Positions 36,030-46,071 of a stretch of DNA of 64,000 nucleotides are shown here, in pieces. The position numbers were made by a program, and so were the translations under genes. The stretch covers positions 62,001 through 126,000 of the forward strand of contig LWTK01000034.1 in NCBI GenBank assembly GCA_003326205.1, read 5' to 3'. Source of the DNA: Nostoc sp. ATCC 43529. GTDB lineage: Bacteria > Cyanobacteriota > Cyanobacteriia > Cyanobacteriales > Nostocaceae. Below the pieces are notes generated by a model that was given only the letters and a program-made list of their open reading frames with translations, searched no databases and was not told the origin of the DNA. Numbering within the stretch: the first letter of the stretch is position 1; every line of letters starts with the position of its first letter.

Positions 36030-38498
36030 TTACTCAACGCCTTGGGGTAATAATTCCCGACGCTCTTGAGCGCTCACCTGAACAGTGCCGTTCTCATCAA
36101 CATCAACTAAGGCTACATCGCCATCCTTGATGCGACCAGAGAGGATTTCTTCTGCGAGGCTATCTTCTAACAAGCGCATAATCGCTCGGCGTAATGGTCT
36201 TGCGCCGTAGCTGGGACTGTAACCTTCTTGGATTAAACGATCCTTGAAGCGATCGCTGACTTCTAAGGTGATACCTTTTTCTGTTAGGCGACCGAATACT
36301 TCCTTGAGCATAATTTCGGCGATTTGTGTCACCTCTGGCTTGCTCAACTGACGGAAGACGATAATTTCATCAAGTCGGTTGAGGAACTCTGGACGGAAGT
36401 ACTGTTTCAATTCTTCGTTCACCAAGGAGCGAATCCGGTTGTAAGCTGACTCGGTAACATCTTCGGCAAATTCAAAGCCAATACCGCTGCCGCCTTTTTC
36501 AATTACCTTAGAACCAATATTGGAAGTTAAAATCAGCAAGGTGTTCTTAAAGTCCACCGTGCGACCTTTGGCGTCAGTTAACCGACCGTCTTCCAAAATT
36601 TGCAACAGCATGTTGAATACATCGGGGTGCGCTTTTTCGATTTCGTCGAATAGCACCACGGTGTAAGGACGCCGCCGCACGGCTTCGGTTAGTTGACCAC
36701 CTTCGTTATAACCTACATAACCTGGAGGCGAACCAATCAGTTTGCTGACGGTGTGACGCTCCATGTATTCGGACATATCTAAGCGGATCATGGCTTCTTC
36801 GGAACCGAAGAAGTAAGCAGCTAAGGATTTCGCTAACTCGGTTTTACCTACGCCAGTAGGCCCGGAGAAGACAAAACTAGCAATGGGTCGATTGGGATTC
36901 TTCAAACCGACACGAGCGCGACGAATAGCCCGTGAAACTGCCTTCACAGCTTCGTCTTGACCAATTAAACGCTGATGCAAGGTGTCTTCCATGTGCAGCA
37001 GCTTTTCAGATTCAGATTCGGTGAGTTTGTTCACCGGTACCCCAGTCCAGGAAGCGACAATATGGGCAATGTCTTCTTCTGTAACTACGGGTTCTTCACT
37101 TTCAGAGCCAGTTGCATTAGTCTTACTTTGAGCGATCGCGCGGATTTCGGCTTTGATTTCCATCTCCCGATCGCGCAATTCCCCAGCTTTATCGAAGTCC
37201 TGAGAACGTACTGCATCATCCTTTTCTTTTAAGATCTGACGCAGTTCTTTGTCTAACTCCTTGGCTGCGGGTGGAAGTTGGGAATTAATCAACCGCACCC
37301 TAGAACCAGCTTCATCCACCAAGTCGATGGCTTTATCTGGGAGGTAGCGATCGCTAATATAACGGTCTGACAATTTTGCTGCGGCCACCAATGCTTCGTC
37401 GGAGATTTTCAGCTTGTGGTGTTGCTCGTAGCGATCGCGCAAACCATATAAAATTTCAATTGTTTCATCTACACTGGGTTCGCCCACCATTACTGGTTGG
37501 AAACGGCGCTCTAGGGCTGCATCCCGTTCGATGTGTTTGCGATATTCATCTAGGGTTGTCGCACCGATGCACTGCAACTCACCTCTGGCCAAAGCTGGCT
37601 TGAGGATATTGGCTGCGTCGATGGCACCTTCGGCTGCACCTGCACCGATTAGGGTATGAACTTCATCAATTACCAGGATGACATTACCCGCAGAGCGGAT
37701 TTCATCCATGATTTTTTTCAAACGTTCTTCAAATTCACCCCGGTATTTGGTACCTGCTACCAACAAACCGATATCCAGTGTGACTACGCGTTTATCTTCC
37801 AGAATGTCAGGGACATCTTTGTTGGCAATGCGTGAAGCTAAACCTTCAGCGATGGCTGTTTTACCAACACCTGGCTCCCCAATCAGCACTGGGTTATTTT
37901 TTGTCCGGCGACCCAATATCTGAATCACCCGCTCAATTTCTTTGGCGCGTCCTACTACAGGATCGAGCTTGTTGTCTGTGGCCATTTGGGTCAGGTTAGA
38001 GCCAAATTCATCCAGAGTCGGGGTTTTTGTGCGACCGGATGAACCACCTGGTGAAACTTCAGCAGTTTCTCCCAACATACGGATGACTTGGGTTCTTACC
38101 TTGGATAGATCCACACCGAGGTTTTCTAGCACCCTGGCTGCTACACCTTCCCCTTCGCGGATTAGGCCCAACAGCAGATGCTCGGTGCCAATGTAGTTAT
38201 GCCCCAGTTGGCGTGCTTCTTCCAAGGAGAGTTCTAGAACTCGCTTTGCCCGTGGCGTAAACGGAATTTCCACGGCCACAAAGCCCGATCCCCGGCCTAT
38301 AATTTTTTCAACTTCAATCCGAGCATCTTTGAGATTGACGCCCATTGATTTCAGCACCTTCGCGGCCACACCGGTGCCTTCACCAATCAGACCCAGGAGG
38401 ATCTGCTCGGTACCGACAAAATTGTGGCCTAAACGGCGGGCCTCTTCTTGGGCCAGCATGATTACCTTAATGGCTTTTTCTGTGAAGCGCTCAAACAT
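36030..38498 (-). CDS. clpC: ClpC ATPase subunit of the Clp protease
   Basis: 822 residues. A double Clp-N domain (about 1-150) is followed by AAA module 1 (Walker [10 protein letters not shown] about 208, Walker B VILVIDE about 275), a middle domain with UVR-like helix (about 425-465, [16 protein letters not shown]), AAA module 2 (Walker [10 protein letters not shown] about 550) and a C-terminal sensor-2 GARPLRR. ClpC unfolds substrates for ClpP in the cytosol and is essential in cyanobacteria. Two further in-frame ATGs do not challenge the [12 protein letters not shown] start. Confidence 0.97.
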   Translation of the reverse strand: MFERFTEKAIKVIMLAQEEARRLGHNFVGTEQILLGLIGEGTGVAAKVLKSMGVNLKDARIEVEKIIGRGSGFVAVEIPFTPRAKRVLELSLEEARQLGHNYIGTEHLLLGLIREGEGVAARVLENLGVDLSKVRTQVIRMLGETAEVSPGGSSGRTKTPTLDEFGSNLTQMATDNKLDPVVGRAKEIERVIQILGRRTKNNPVLIGEPGVGKTAIAEGLASRIANKDVPDILEDKRVVTLDIGLLVAGTKYRGEFEERLKKIMDEIRSAGNVILVIDEVHTLIGAGAAEGAIDAANILKPALARGELQCIGATTLDEYRKHIERDAALERRFQPVMVGEPSVDETIEILYGLRDRYEQHHKLKISDEALVAAAKLSDRYISDRYLPDKAIDLVDEAGSRVRLINSQLPPAAKELDKELRQILKEKDDAVRSQDFDKAGELRDREMEIKAEIRAIAQSKTNATGSESEEPVVTEEDIAHIVASWTGVPVNKLTESESEKLLHMEDTLHQRLIGQDEAVKAVSRAIRRARVGLKNPNRPIASFVFSGPTGVGKTELAKSLAAYFFGSEEAMIRLDMSEYMERHTVSKLIGSPPGYVGYNEGGQLTEAVRRRPYTVVLFDEIEKAHPDVFNMLLQILEDGRLTDAKGRTVDFKNTLLILTSNIGSKVIEKGGSGIGFEFAEDVTESAYNRIRSLVNEELKQYFRPEFLNRLDEIIVFRQLSKPEVTQIAEIMLKEVFGRLTEKGITLEVSDRFKDRLIQEGYSPSYGARPLRRAIMRLLEDSLAEEILSGRIKDGDVALVDVDENGTVQVSAQERRELLPQGVE

Positions 38499-38925
38499 GG
38501 CTTTATCCTATCACCTGCGTCGTGCCGGTACGCTGATTTTAGCACAGGCTAAGCTTTTGGACGCCTGTATAACAGATTATAGACATCCAAAGCTGATGAT
38601 TTAGGATTATGCGGAAATTACTACCTTTTGACTGCTTTTGTCTGGCTAGTGTACTGAGGAGCCGTAGTTCACCAGCCTTTTTGGGATTTGTGACAAATAG
38701 TTAACTGTTGATTTTACGAGTTTTTACTTTATCCCAAACATTTATTCTTAACATTTTTCTTGATTTAGTTCAAGATACAAATATTAACATACATAATATA
38801 TATTGAATATTTTTTTTGTATTAGATATTTAAATAGTAAAAAGCCAGCAAAGTTGCACTTTTTTGCTGAAGCTAGCTCATTAGCGATCGGTCATTAGTCA
38901 TTCTTCCCATGCCCCATGCCCCATT
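38499..38925. promoter_or_regulatory. clpC upstream region
   Basis: AT-rich DNA between clpC and rimI. No CIRCE-type (TTAGCACTC) element is present. The last 40 bp hold a short STRR repeat (TCATTAGTCATT, GCCCCATGCCCCAT). Confidence 0.45.
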
Positions 38926-39477
38926 TTATTTAAAAACCAGCTTCCAAGAAGATTTGCTCAAGCGATCGCTAACAATAGAATGCCAGTGGTCTAAAGTTGT
39001 GTGAAATTTTGGGTGTTGGAGGTCACCGAGCCAGAGAATGAGTGCATCTTCGCCGTTATCTTGGTAGTAACGCCGACGGCGGCCTGCTGTTTTGAAGCCA
39101 AATTTTTGATATAAAGATATAGCCCCTAAGTTGGAAGCTCGCACTTCGAGGGTGGCTCGCTCCAAACCGCGATCGCAGGCTGTCTTGATGAGCGAATATA
39201 GTACAGCCTGTCCTAAACCTTGGCGCTGATATTGGGGATGAACCGCCAAAATTGTAATGTGAGCTTCCTCTAAAATTGACCAAAAGCAACCCATTCCCAG
39301 CAGTTTAGAACCAGAGACAGGGGAAAACAAACCCAACAAATCGCTGTTGGGACTGTCCAACTCTCGTTGGTAACCCTCCATTGTCCACAGACCACCAAAA
39401 CAAGCTTCATCTAGTTGCAGTAATGCACTTAGATGGTCTTTGTTGAGTAATTGAATTTCTAAGTCTAATAAGCTCAC
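38926..39477 (-). CDS. rimI: Ribosomal protein alanine N-acetyltransferase (RimI-like)
   Basis: About 184 residues from a GTG at 39477 (VSLLDLEIQLL). The frame is open for 54 more codons upstream, but that part is encoded by GGGAACAGG/GGCAAAAGGC repeat DNA and is unlikely to be translated. GNAT motif A is AVHPQYQRQGLGQAVLYSLI (Q/RxxGxG) and motif B is NLGAISLYQKFGFKTAGRRRRYY, the RimI signature. It acetylates the N-terminus of ribosomal protein S18 or related substrates. Function by family; start moderately certain. Confidence 0.85.
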   Translation of the reverse strand: MSLLDLEIQLLNKDHLSALLQLDEACFGGLWTMEGYQRELDSPNSDLLGLFSPVSGSKLLGMGCFWSILEEAHITILAVHPQYQRQGLGQAVLYSLIKTACDRGLERATLEVRASNLGAISLYQKFGFKTAGRRRRYYQDNGEDALILWLGDLQHPKFHTTLDHWHSIVSDRLSKSSWKLVFK

Positions 39478-39540
39478 ATTTATTAAGAGGGAACAGGGAA
39501 CAGGGAACAGGCAAAAGGCAAAAGGCAAAAGGCAACAGGG
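39478..39540. repeat. GGGAACA / GGCAAAA tandem repeat
   Basis: Short direct repeats (GGGAACAGG three times, then GGCAAAA three times) just upstream of rimI. They keep the rimI frame open and so create an artificial N-terminal extension. Confidence 0.7.
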
Positions 39541-39795
39541 GCTACATATGATGGGGGATTTAAACTCCATCATTAAGGTTTGTTGGGTGTAAGCGGACGG
39601 CTCAAGACCCTGCATCACGAGGCAACGAACGAGCAGCAAACATCTCCTTGCGTCAAATTTTCTTGATGTTGCCGCTTGCCCATTCCCTTTTCACGCTTTT
39701 GAAGAAAGTTGAATAAGATTACAAACCCTTTGTAAACTGGGAAACGGGAGACTCACTCACCCCGGTATTTTGAACAAGGACAATTAATTATAGTT

Positions 39796-41205
39796 ATGGT
39801 ATCGACTCACCCCACTGGGGTTCAACATTCTGGAAGTCAATATTTACCTCAAAGGGCCAGCAGCAAAGCAAATTCCTCGCCTAATCAGGAACTTTTACCC
39901 TTAACAGCCAGAGTTCACGATCGCGACTTCTTGGAAATTGGTGGGTGTGATGTCACAACCCTAGTTAAGCAGTTTGGTTCACCTTTGTATATTTTAGATG
40001 AAGAAACCCTGCGTTTGGGTTGTCAGCAATACCGAGATGCTTTTAAGCAATACTACAAAGGCGAATCTCAAGTATTGTATGCCTCAAAAGCTTGGAATTG
40101 TCTAGCTATTTGTGCGATCGCTGCTTCTGAGGGTTTAGGAATTGATGTCGCATCAGGGGGTGAACTTTACACTGCCCTACAAGCAGGCGTCAATCCTGAG
40201 AAAATCTATCTTCATAGCAACAATAAATCTCGTGAAGAATTGATTTTTGCCACAGAAGTCGGCTGCACTATTGTGGTGGACAACTGGCACGAGTTACGTA
40301 CTTTGGTGGAAATTGTTGAGACAGCAAATTCTCCTGACCTACAGCCTCGATTTTTGTTGCGTCTGACGCCGGGTATTGAATGTCACACACATGAGTATAT
40401 CCGCACGGGGCAGCTAGATAGTAAATTTGGTTTTGACCCGAATGAGCTAGATGAATTATTTACTTTTGTCAGTAAACAATCTGTCCTTAACTGCGTAGGG
40501 TTACATGCTCATATTGGCTCTCAAATTTTTGAGCGCCAACCGCATCGAGATTTAGCTGCTCTGATGGTGCAGTGGTTCCGTGATGCGGCGAAGTATGGTT
40601 TAAATTTGACCGAGTTAAATGTCGGTGGTGGTTTAGGGATTAAGTATGTAGAATCAGACGATCCCCCTAGCATTGAAGAGTGGGTGAAGCCGATTTGCGA
40701 GGTAATTCAAGAAGCTTGTGCAGCCGAAAATTTACCCTTGCCAAAATTACTTTGTGAACCGGGGCGATCGCTAATTGCCACGGCTTGCGTTACAGCCTAC
40801 ACTATTGGTTCATCCAAAGTTATCCCCGAAATTCGCACCTACGTAGCAATTGATGGAGGCATGTCTGACAACCCACGTCCGATTACTTATCAATCAGTTT
40901 ATCGGGCGGTAGTTGCCAATAAAATGTCCTCTGAGCTAACAGAAACAGTCACAATTGCTGGTAAACATTGTGAATCAGGAGATATTCTGATTAAAAATGC
41001 CCTACTCCCAAAGACAGAACCGGGAGATATTCTCGTAGTTATGGGAACTGGTGCGTACAATTACAGTATGGCATCTAACTACAACCGCTTGCCGCGATCG
41101 GCAGCAGTGGTAGTGGCGAATGGCGAAGCAAATTTAATTTTGCAACGTGAAACTTATCAAGACTTAATTCGACAAGATCGCCTACCCGAAAGACTGAAAA
41201 ATTAG
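39796..41205 (+). CDS. lysA: Diaminopimelate decarboxylase
   Basis: 469 residues, longer than E. coli LysA due to a ~45-residue polar N-terminal leader usual in cyanobacteria. The PLP lysine is in VLYASKAWNC (about 95-104), HIGSQI (about 249-254) and the glycine-rich PLP-phosphate loop LNVGGGLGIKY (about 275-285) are present, as is the C-terminal active-site MGTGAYNYSMASNYN. It makes lysine from meso-DAP, the last step of the pathway. It heads a same-strand run lysA - cdaA - uppS that joins DAP, c-di-AMP and undecaprenyl synthesis. Confidence 0.96.
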   Translation: MVSTHPTGVQHSGSQYLPQRASSKANSSPNQELLPLTARVHDRDFLEIGGCDVTTLVKQFGSPLYILDEETLRLGCQQYRDAFKQYYKGESQVLYASKAWNCLAICAIAASEGLGIDVASGGELYTALQAGVNPEKIYLHSNNKSREELIFATEVGCTIVVDNWHELRTLVEIVETANSPDLQPRFLLRLTPGIECHTHEYIRTGQLDSKFGFDPNELDELFTFVSKQSVLNCVGLHAHIGSQIFERQPHRDLAALMVQWFRDAAKYGLNLTELNVGGGLGIKYVESDDPPSIEEWVKPICEVIQEACAAENLPLPKLLCEPGRSLIATACVTAYTIGSSKVIPEIRTYVAIDGGMSDNPRPITYQSVYRAVVANKMSSELTETVTIAGKHCESGDILIKNALLPKTEPGDILVVMGTGAYNYSMASNYNRLPRSAAVVVANGEANLILQRETYQDLIRQDRLPERLKN

Positions 41206-41375
41206 TCCTTTGTCATTTGTCCTTGGTCATTAGTCATTAGTCATTTGCAAATGACAAAGCGCAAAGTCTGAGCGGAGGTTTCCGACCATCAGACGGCAGT
41301 TCCTTTAAGCGGGATAACCCCGCCAACGGACTGCCTCAACTTTGTAAGAGAGGACAAATGACAAATGACTAATGA
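41206..41375. repeat. STRR repeat and GTCTGAGCGG module between lysA and cdaA
   Basis: TCATTAGTCATT heptamers and their complements (TGACAAATGAC) flank a 41276-41345 module: GTCTGAGCGGAGGTTTCC, then a hairpin in which GGCAGT pairs with ACTGCC around a GCGGG/CCCGC inner stem. The module's first part also occurs twice within the MITE at 35665-35946. Confidence 0.65.
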
Positions 41376-41413
41376 CTAACTGTAATTAGAGGCAAAAGTG
41401 TAATCCAGATGTC

Positions 41414-42337
41414 ATGAGAGATTGGTGGAAGCAATGGCTGATAAACCTGGGATGGTCACAGTCCTTGCTATTTGGGACTCTGGATATTTTATTAGTGCTG
41501 GCGCTGACCTACATGATACTAGTTATTATTAGTGAGCGTCGGACATTATGGATGGTGCGGGGATTCATTGTTTTGATGCTAGCCTCAGCACTGAGTGGCA
41601 GATTCGGCCTACCTTTGCTAAATTTTGTCCTGGAAAAATTGGTAATTGGTTGTGCTGTGGCTATGGCAGTTGCTCTCCAATCAGAGTTTCGGCGATTTTT
41701 AGAGCAACTGGGGCGGGGCGAATTCCGTCAGCTGTTCCAACCCGATCGCCTGGCAATCCCCAAATCTGATAGTGTAATTGATGAAATTGTTGAGGCTGTT
41801 AAAGAATTGTCAAAAAACCGCATTGGAGCTTTACTAATTTTGGAAACCACAGGCCCAATTGATGAGCGGGATTTTTCTGTGCCAGGAGTAAAGCTAAACG
41901 CGGAAGTTTCTAAAGAACTTATCCAGACAATTTTTCAGCCGAAAACTTTGTTACACGATGGAGCGACATTAATCCGTGGTTCGCGGATTGTGGCATCGGG
42001 TATAATTTTACCACTTTCGGGACGCACAGCCTCGCGCCAGTTGGGAACACGCCACCGGGCGGCAATGGGAATTACTGAGCGGGTCGAAAACTGCATTTGT
42101 GTCGTTGTATCAGAAGAAACGGGTTCTATTTCCTTAGCGGAGCGGGGAACCCTAAATAGACCACTGACAATTAGGAAGCTCAAAGAGTCGTTAGAGGCTC
42201 TGTTGTCCCCAACGGTAGATCGGGAAGCTGTTGCCCCTGGTCTTTTGAGCTTGGGTCGTCAGATAGGTGGAAAGGCACTAGCATTGGTTTCACGTTTACT
42301 CGGATTACCATCGACCGCTTCTCGAGATAAAAAATGA
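41414..42337 (+). CDS. cdaA: Diadenylate cyclase (c-di-AMP synthase)
   Basis: 307 residues. Three N-terminal membrane helices (about 17-35, 42-62, 68-88) precede a DAC domain with the catalytic [10 protein letters not shown] (about 177-186) and GTRHRAAMG (about 208-216) motifs, so it should be active. It makes c-di-AMP from two ATP at the membrane; in cyanobacteria this messenger is linked to osmotic, carbon and day-night control. It overlaps uppS by 4 bp (ATGA), tying c-di-AMP and cell wall carrier supply as in many bacteria where cdaA adjoins wall genes. Confidence 0.95.
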   Translation: MRDWWKQWLINLGWSQSLLFGTLDILLVLALTYMILVIISERRTLWMVRGFIVLMLASALSGRFGLPLLNFVLEKLVIGCAVAMAVALQSEFRRFLEQLGRGEFRQLFQPDRLAIPKSDSVIDEIVEAVKELSKNRIGALLILETTGPIDERDFSVPGVKLNAEVSKELIQTIFQPKTLLHDGATLIRGSRIVASGIILPLSGRTASRQLGTRHRAAMGITERVENCICVVVSEETGSISLAERGTLNRPLTIRKLKESLEALLSPTVDREAVAPGLLSLGRQIGGKALALVSRLLGLPSTASRDKK

Positions 42338-43083
42338 CATTACAACAAACTAAACTCCAAGATTTGCCCACAGACTTGAAACCAGAGCTATTGCCCCAGC
42401 ATGTTGCAGTGATTATGGATGGCAATGGTCGGTGGGCTAAACGTCAAGGTCTACCACGCATTATGGGTCATAAGCGAGGAGTCGATGCTCTCAAGGATTT
42501 GCTTCATTGCTGCAAGGATTGGGGAATCCAAGCACTAACGGCTTATGCTTTTTCCACTGAGAACTGGAAAAGACCCCAGGAAGAAGTAGATTTTTTGATG
42601 ACTCTTTTCCAAAAAGTTTTACGTCAAGAACTGCGGGAAATGGTTGAAGAGAACGTGCAAATTAATTTTGTGGGAAATTTACAGGCCTTGCCGCGATCGC
42701 TCCAACAAGAAATCTCCCGTTCGATGGAAGAAACCAAAAATAACCGCGCCATTCGGTTTTCAGTGGCAACCAATTATGGCGGACGCCAAGAGATTTTACA
42801 AGCTTGTCGGGCGATCGCCAAACAAGTCCAGCAAGGTTTACTACAACCTGATGAAATTGATGAACAAATATTTGAAAGCCATTTATACACAGCGGGAATT
42901 ACTGACCCAGATTTGTTAATTCGCACCAGTGGAGAAATGCGTCTTTCTAATTTCCTTCTCTGGCAAATGGCTTACGGAGAAATTTACATCACCGATACTC
43001 TCTGGCCGGATTTCGATCGCGCTGAATTTCATCGCGCCTTATGTGCCTACCAGCAACGGGAACGGCGGTTTGGGAAAGTTTAA
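42334..43083 (+). CDS. uppS: Isoprenyl transferase (undecaprenyl diphosphate synthase)
   Basis: 249 residues. The catalytic Asp is in [20 protein letters not shown] (about 24-43), with substrate-binding HKRG, the hydrophobic-cleft region SxENW ([13 protein letters not shown] about 68-80) and C-terminal [19 protein letters not shown] (about 187-205), all standard. It is a cis-prenyltransferase making the C55 lipid carrier for peptidoglycan and sugar polymers. The start overlaps the cdaA stop. Confidence 0.96.
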   Translation: MTLQQTKLQDLPTDLKPELLPQHVAVIMDGNGRWAKRQGLPRIMGHKRGVDALKDLLHCCKDWGIQALTAYAFSTENWKRPQEEVDFLMTLFQKVLRQELREMVEENVQINFVGNLQALPRSLQQEISRSMEETKNNRAIRFSVATNYGGRQEILQACRAIAKQVQQGLLQPDEIDEQIFESHLYTAGITDPDLLIRTSGEMRLSNFLLWQMAYGEIYITDTLWPDFDRAEFHRALCAYQQRERRFGKV

Positions 43084-43244
43084 TGGGGCACTTGTACTGA
43101 CCGCAGCCGTTGGCGCAGCCTCTCGCAGAGAAGTATGGGGCATTGGGCATTAGTTTTTCTTTGTGTCCCCGCGTCTCCCCATCTCTCTATCTCCCTCACT
43201 GGTGATGCTTCGTCTGAAACACCGTAGCGCGATCGGAACTTAAC
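43084..43244. repeat. Repeat-rich spacer after uppS
   Basis: CAGCCGTTGGCGCAGCCTCTCGC resembles the GCGCAGCGTCTCGC block of the MITE at 35665; then GTGTCCCCGCGTCTCC-type repeats. No gene. Confidence 0.55.
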
Positions 43245-43517
43245 TCATGGCCCAGCAAACACCGCTTGTTCTATATCTTCCCGACTCAGAGAATATTTAA
43301 ATGAGCGTTGGATATCTTGCCCATTTTCCCCAGATTGGATATATCGCACTACGATTTGTTCAACATCGAGCCAAAGTTCAGCTTGCCAACTAGGTCGCTG
43401 CACACGCCAGCAATGTCTTTGTGTTTCATCTTGTTGACAACCTTGGTCTTTTAGCCACTGCTCAATTTGTGGCAGGGGATGATTGTATAAAGGGGTATCT
43501 GCGGGAAGAAGAGACAT
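43245..43517 (-). CDS. DUF3143 family protein
   Basis: 90 residues beginning MSLLPADTPLYNHPLPQIEQWL, the recognised opening of DUF3143, restricted to cyanobacteria and plastid lineages. Soluble and mostly beta (WRVQRPSWQAELWLDVEQIVVRY). Its role is unknown. It lies downstream of the J-domain gene on the same strand, 129 bp apart, so the two may form a transcription unit. Confidence 0.85.
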   Translation of the reverse strand: MSLLPADTPLYNHPLPQIEQWLKDQGCQQDETQRHCWRVQRPSWQAELWLDVEQIVVRYIQSGENGQDIQRSFKYSLSREDIEQAVFAGP

Positions 43518-43646
43518 AGGAATTTTGGATTTTGGATTAGGAAATTTTTTAATTTTTAATATTTAATTACCATCAAGGTAATTACAAGAGATTTCAAGAA
43601 GCATAAAGTACACAAACTTAGTTTGGTGTCAAACATTAAGACTGTT

Positions 43647-44189
43647 TTACTTATAACTCCTGAATTCTGTTAGCGCACCGGGGCGTAGCCCATTCTCAAT
43701 TATGACTCCTGAATTCTGCTGTACAGATAGGTTTGGTTGCTCCAAATGCGTTTGGAAAGCAGCATCACCACGAGTTAAGCCAATGGCAACTGCTAGTAAC
43801 AGACAACCTACAAATGTTAACACCAGCATAAATAAAGCGAATATCTCGCCAGATGAGAGTGGGCGATCGCTTGCATCAAGATAAGCTGATTTTGAGAAGT
43901 CATAAGAGGACGAGACTGGATGATTTAAATCAGCAGGTGATTGAATCACTCCAAAGCGGGAATAGCCAATTTTTAAATCGTAGCTTAACCGACGTTCTGG
44001 ATGGCTCAACGTGGCATAGGCTTCGTTGAGTTGCTGAAATTTGGCAGTAGCTACAGCAGCAGGCAATTCTGTAGTATCAGGATGATAGCGTTTGCTCAGT
44101 TGCCGATAAGCCCGACGAATATCGATTACGGATGCCGAGGGATGCAGTCCTAGCAGGGAGTAATAAGTTGGTTCACTGCTTTGTGCCAT
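43647..44189 (-). CDS. Membrane-anchored J-domain protein
   Basis: 180 residues from ATG 44189 (MAQSSEPTYYSLLGLHPSAS); 14 further codons upstream are open. J-domain (about 8-70) with intact HPD in RYHPDTTEL. It lacks G/F, zinc-finger and client domains; instead it ends with a membrane helix (about 120-142). Probably recruits a DnaK to a membrane, as known for plastid-type DjlA/CDJ-like proteins. The dnaK gene is 2.5 kb away on the same strand. Confidence 0.85.
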   Translation of the reverse strand: MAQSSEPTYYSLLGLHPSASVIDIRRAYRQLSKRYHPDTTELPAAVATAKFQQLNEAYATLSHPERRLSYDLKIGYSRFGVIQSPADLNHPVSSSYDFSKSAYLDASDRPLSSGEIFALFMLVLTFVGCLLLAVAIGLTRGDAAFQTHLEQPNLSVQQNSGVIIENGLRPGALTEFRSYK

Positions 44190-44338
44190 TGTCCCTTTCT
44201 GATTCACGGCTGTTTGAGTCACTTTGCTCAAAGATATTTTTTTTATTTTAAATCGTTTGTCAATTGCTGAAGACAGGATCGAGGCACAACAAATTTAGCA
44301 TTTGATAAAATTTTTAATAAAGCATTTAATTAGATGTG

Positions 44339-44838
44339 ATGCACGTCAAAATTAATCTCGAAAATATTCAAACTCTCACTGACTTCAAGCGCAATGCCAA
44401 GGACTACGTAGAGAGGATCAAGTCTACAAAATCTCCGCTTGTACTAACTGTAAATGGTAAAGCTGAGGTTGTAGTACATGAAGCCCAAGCGTTTTAGCAC
44501 ATGATAGATCGACTCCAGTGCCTTGAAGAAGAACTGCAAAAACTCAAGCTAGAAGCGTTACGCAGTCAGATTGACATTGGAGTTAAGCAACTAGCCCTTT
44601 CAAGGTGAACTTTTGTACTATAAAATAAATGACGTTTTAAGCCAATTTTGGGATTTTGGTTCAGGCGATCGCTTAATTTACAGTCCAAAAATTTGGAGTT
44701 GAATGCAGAATTTCTTTGTTCAATTCCAGGCGATGCTAGAAATACCGTAAAAACTTTGATAGTACATATGCTCACCTTGAAAGGGTTGGAGTTAAGCAAC
44801 TTGAGACTGGACAATATAGTGAATATGACCAGTTTTAA
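44339..44838 (+). pseudogene. Phd/YefM antitoxin gene broken by stop codon and MITE
   Basis: From ATG 44339 the frame reads MHVKINLENIQTLTDFKRNA, LVLTVNGKAEVVVHEAQAF, then TAG at 44495-44497. After the stop the same frame continues as a good antitoxin (MIDRLQCLEEELQKL..IDIGVKQL). At 44593 a 193-bp MITE interrupts it, and the authentic end LETGQYSEYDQF* is found after the MITE (to 44838). So the gene has two lesions. No toxin gene follows. Translated by hand; not in a long open frame. Confidence 0.85.
44593..44785. mobile_element. 193-bp MITE inserted in the yefM-like gene
   Basis: CCCTTTCAAGGTGA (44595-44608) is perfectly inverted at 44772-44785, and weaker inverted similarity continues inward (shared GTACTAT). 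The target sequence TTGGAGTTAAGCAACT is duplicated on both sides (44577-44592 and 44786-44801), 14-16 bp depending on where the end is set. Such a long duplication is unusual and recalls the IS1634-type branch of the IS4 superfamily (inference). No open frame for a transposase. Confidence 0.9.
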
Positions 44839-44931
44839 TTAAAAATTAAAAATTAAAAATTGAAAGAAATAATAATTTTTAATTAATTAATTTTGGGTAC
44901 AAGATGTAGAAACTCTTTTTCAAGATGAAGA

Positions 44932-45927
44932 CTAACTAATTAAGTCAGCGCGGGGTTTAAAGGTTTCGATTTGACGCAATTTTTCGTAAAGTTCGCGTTC
45001 TTCTTGACTAATATTTTTCGGTGTAACTATCTGAATTTCTACCAATTGATCGCCACGTTTGCCATCATCATTGGGGTAGCCTTTGTTGCCTAGTCGAAAT
45101 TTTTGACCAGACCTAACTCCGGGGGGGATGGTCATTTTTACAGGGCCATCGAGGGTGGGTGCTTCTACCTGTCCACCTAAAACTGCTTCGCTGGGAGTCA
45201 CAGGTACTTGGCAGAGGATGTTGAAACCATCTAGCTTAAACAATGCATGAGGCTCAACGGTAATTTTTAAGTATAAATCGCCACCGCCAACACCTTGGTT
45301 TCGCAAACGAATAGTTTGACCTGTAACCATGGCTGGAGGCATAGTAACTTCTAGCGATCGCCCATCTTCTAAACGAATGCGTTCGTTACCACCTTGATAA
45401 GCTTTTTCTAATGGTATAGTCAATCGAGCTTCTATGTCCCGACGTGGAGTGCGGGGTGGGGTGTTAACTGTGTAGGCAACTTTTGTTCTCGGCGAACGAA
45501 ACGGATCGCCAGTGCTACCATTATTGGATTTACTTGCGCCATTTTGATTTTTGACCCCAATAACTTGATTGATAAAGCTTTCAAAGTCGGAAAACTGACT
45601 TGGGTCTACGTCCTGCTTATCATTTCGACCGTTAGCAGCAGTTTGCCAGCTTTTACCTTTCGGCGTCTGTTTATTGCCTGCAAAGCCTTTTTGCTTCCAG
45701 TACCGGCTAAACTGGTCGTATTGCGATCGCTTGGCTGGATCTGAAAGCACTTCATAAGCCTCGCCGATATCCTTAAACTTATCCTCGGCTGCCTTATTTC
45801 CAGGATTGAGATCGGGGTGATATTGTCTTGCTAACCGCCGATAAACCTTTTTAATTTCCTCATTCGAGGCGTCTTTAGATACTCCTAAAATTTCGTAGTA
45901 ATCGCGAAAATTCTGCAAATTTTGCAT
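44932..45927 (-). CDS. dnaJ: DnaJ-class co-chaperone (CbpA-like, no zinc finger)
   Basis: 331 residues. J-domain (about 8-72) with HPD in YHPDLNPG, a linker rich in N/G/K (about 75-165), then two DnaJ C-terminal client-binding domains (about 170-325). The CXXCXGXG zinc centre is absent, so it is type II (CbpA/DnaJ2). It lies 144 bp downstream of dnaK on the same strand, separated by an inverted GGAGTTA repeat, and should be its partner. Confidence 0.92.
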   Translation of the reverse strand: MQNLQNFRDYYEILGVSKDASNEEIKKVYRRLARQYHPDLNPGNKAAEDKFKDIGEAYEVLSDPAKRSQYDQFSRYWKQKGFAGNKQTPKGKSWQTAANGRNDKQDVDPSQFSDFESFINQVIGVKNQNGASKSNNGSTGDPFRSPRTKVAYTVNTPPRTPRRDIEARLTIPLEKAYQGGNERIRLEDGRSLEVTMPPAMVTGQTIRLRNQGVGGGDLYLKITVEPHALFKLDGFNILCQVPVTPSEAVLGGQVEAPTLDGPVKMTIPPGVRSGQKFRLGNKGYPNDDGKRGDQLVEIQIVTPKNISQEERELYEKLRQIETFKPRADLIS

Positions 45928-45957
45928 AGCTGAGTTATTTAAATTTTAGATGAATTA

Positions 45958-46066
45958 AAAGTGAGGAATCAGGAGTTAGGAGTTAGGAGTGAGGAGTTGA
46001 AAGTTTTCAGTTTTCAGTTTTAACTTCTAACTCCTAACTCTTAACTCTTAACTTTTAACTTTTATC
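45958..46066. repeat. Inverted GGAGTTA/TAACTCC repeat between dnaK and dnaJ
   Basis: GGAGTTAGGAGTTAGGAG units (about 45968-46000) face CTAACTCCTAACTC units (about 46028-46055), forming a long potential hairpin in the intergenic spacer. Could modulate dnaJ expression relative to dnaK. Confidence 0.7.
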
Positions 46067-46071
46067 AGAAA

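Noticed and set aside
39478..39639. N-terminal extension of RimI by 54 residues
   Set aside because: Encoded by GGGAACA/GGCAAAA repeats; family homology begins at the GTG at 39477.
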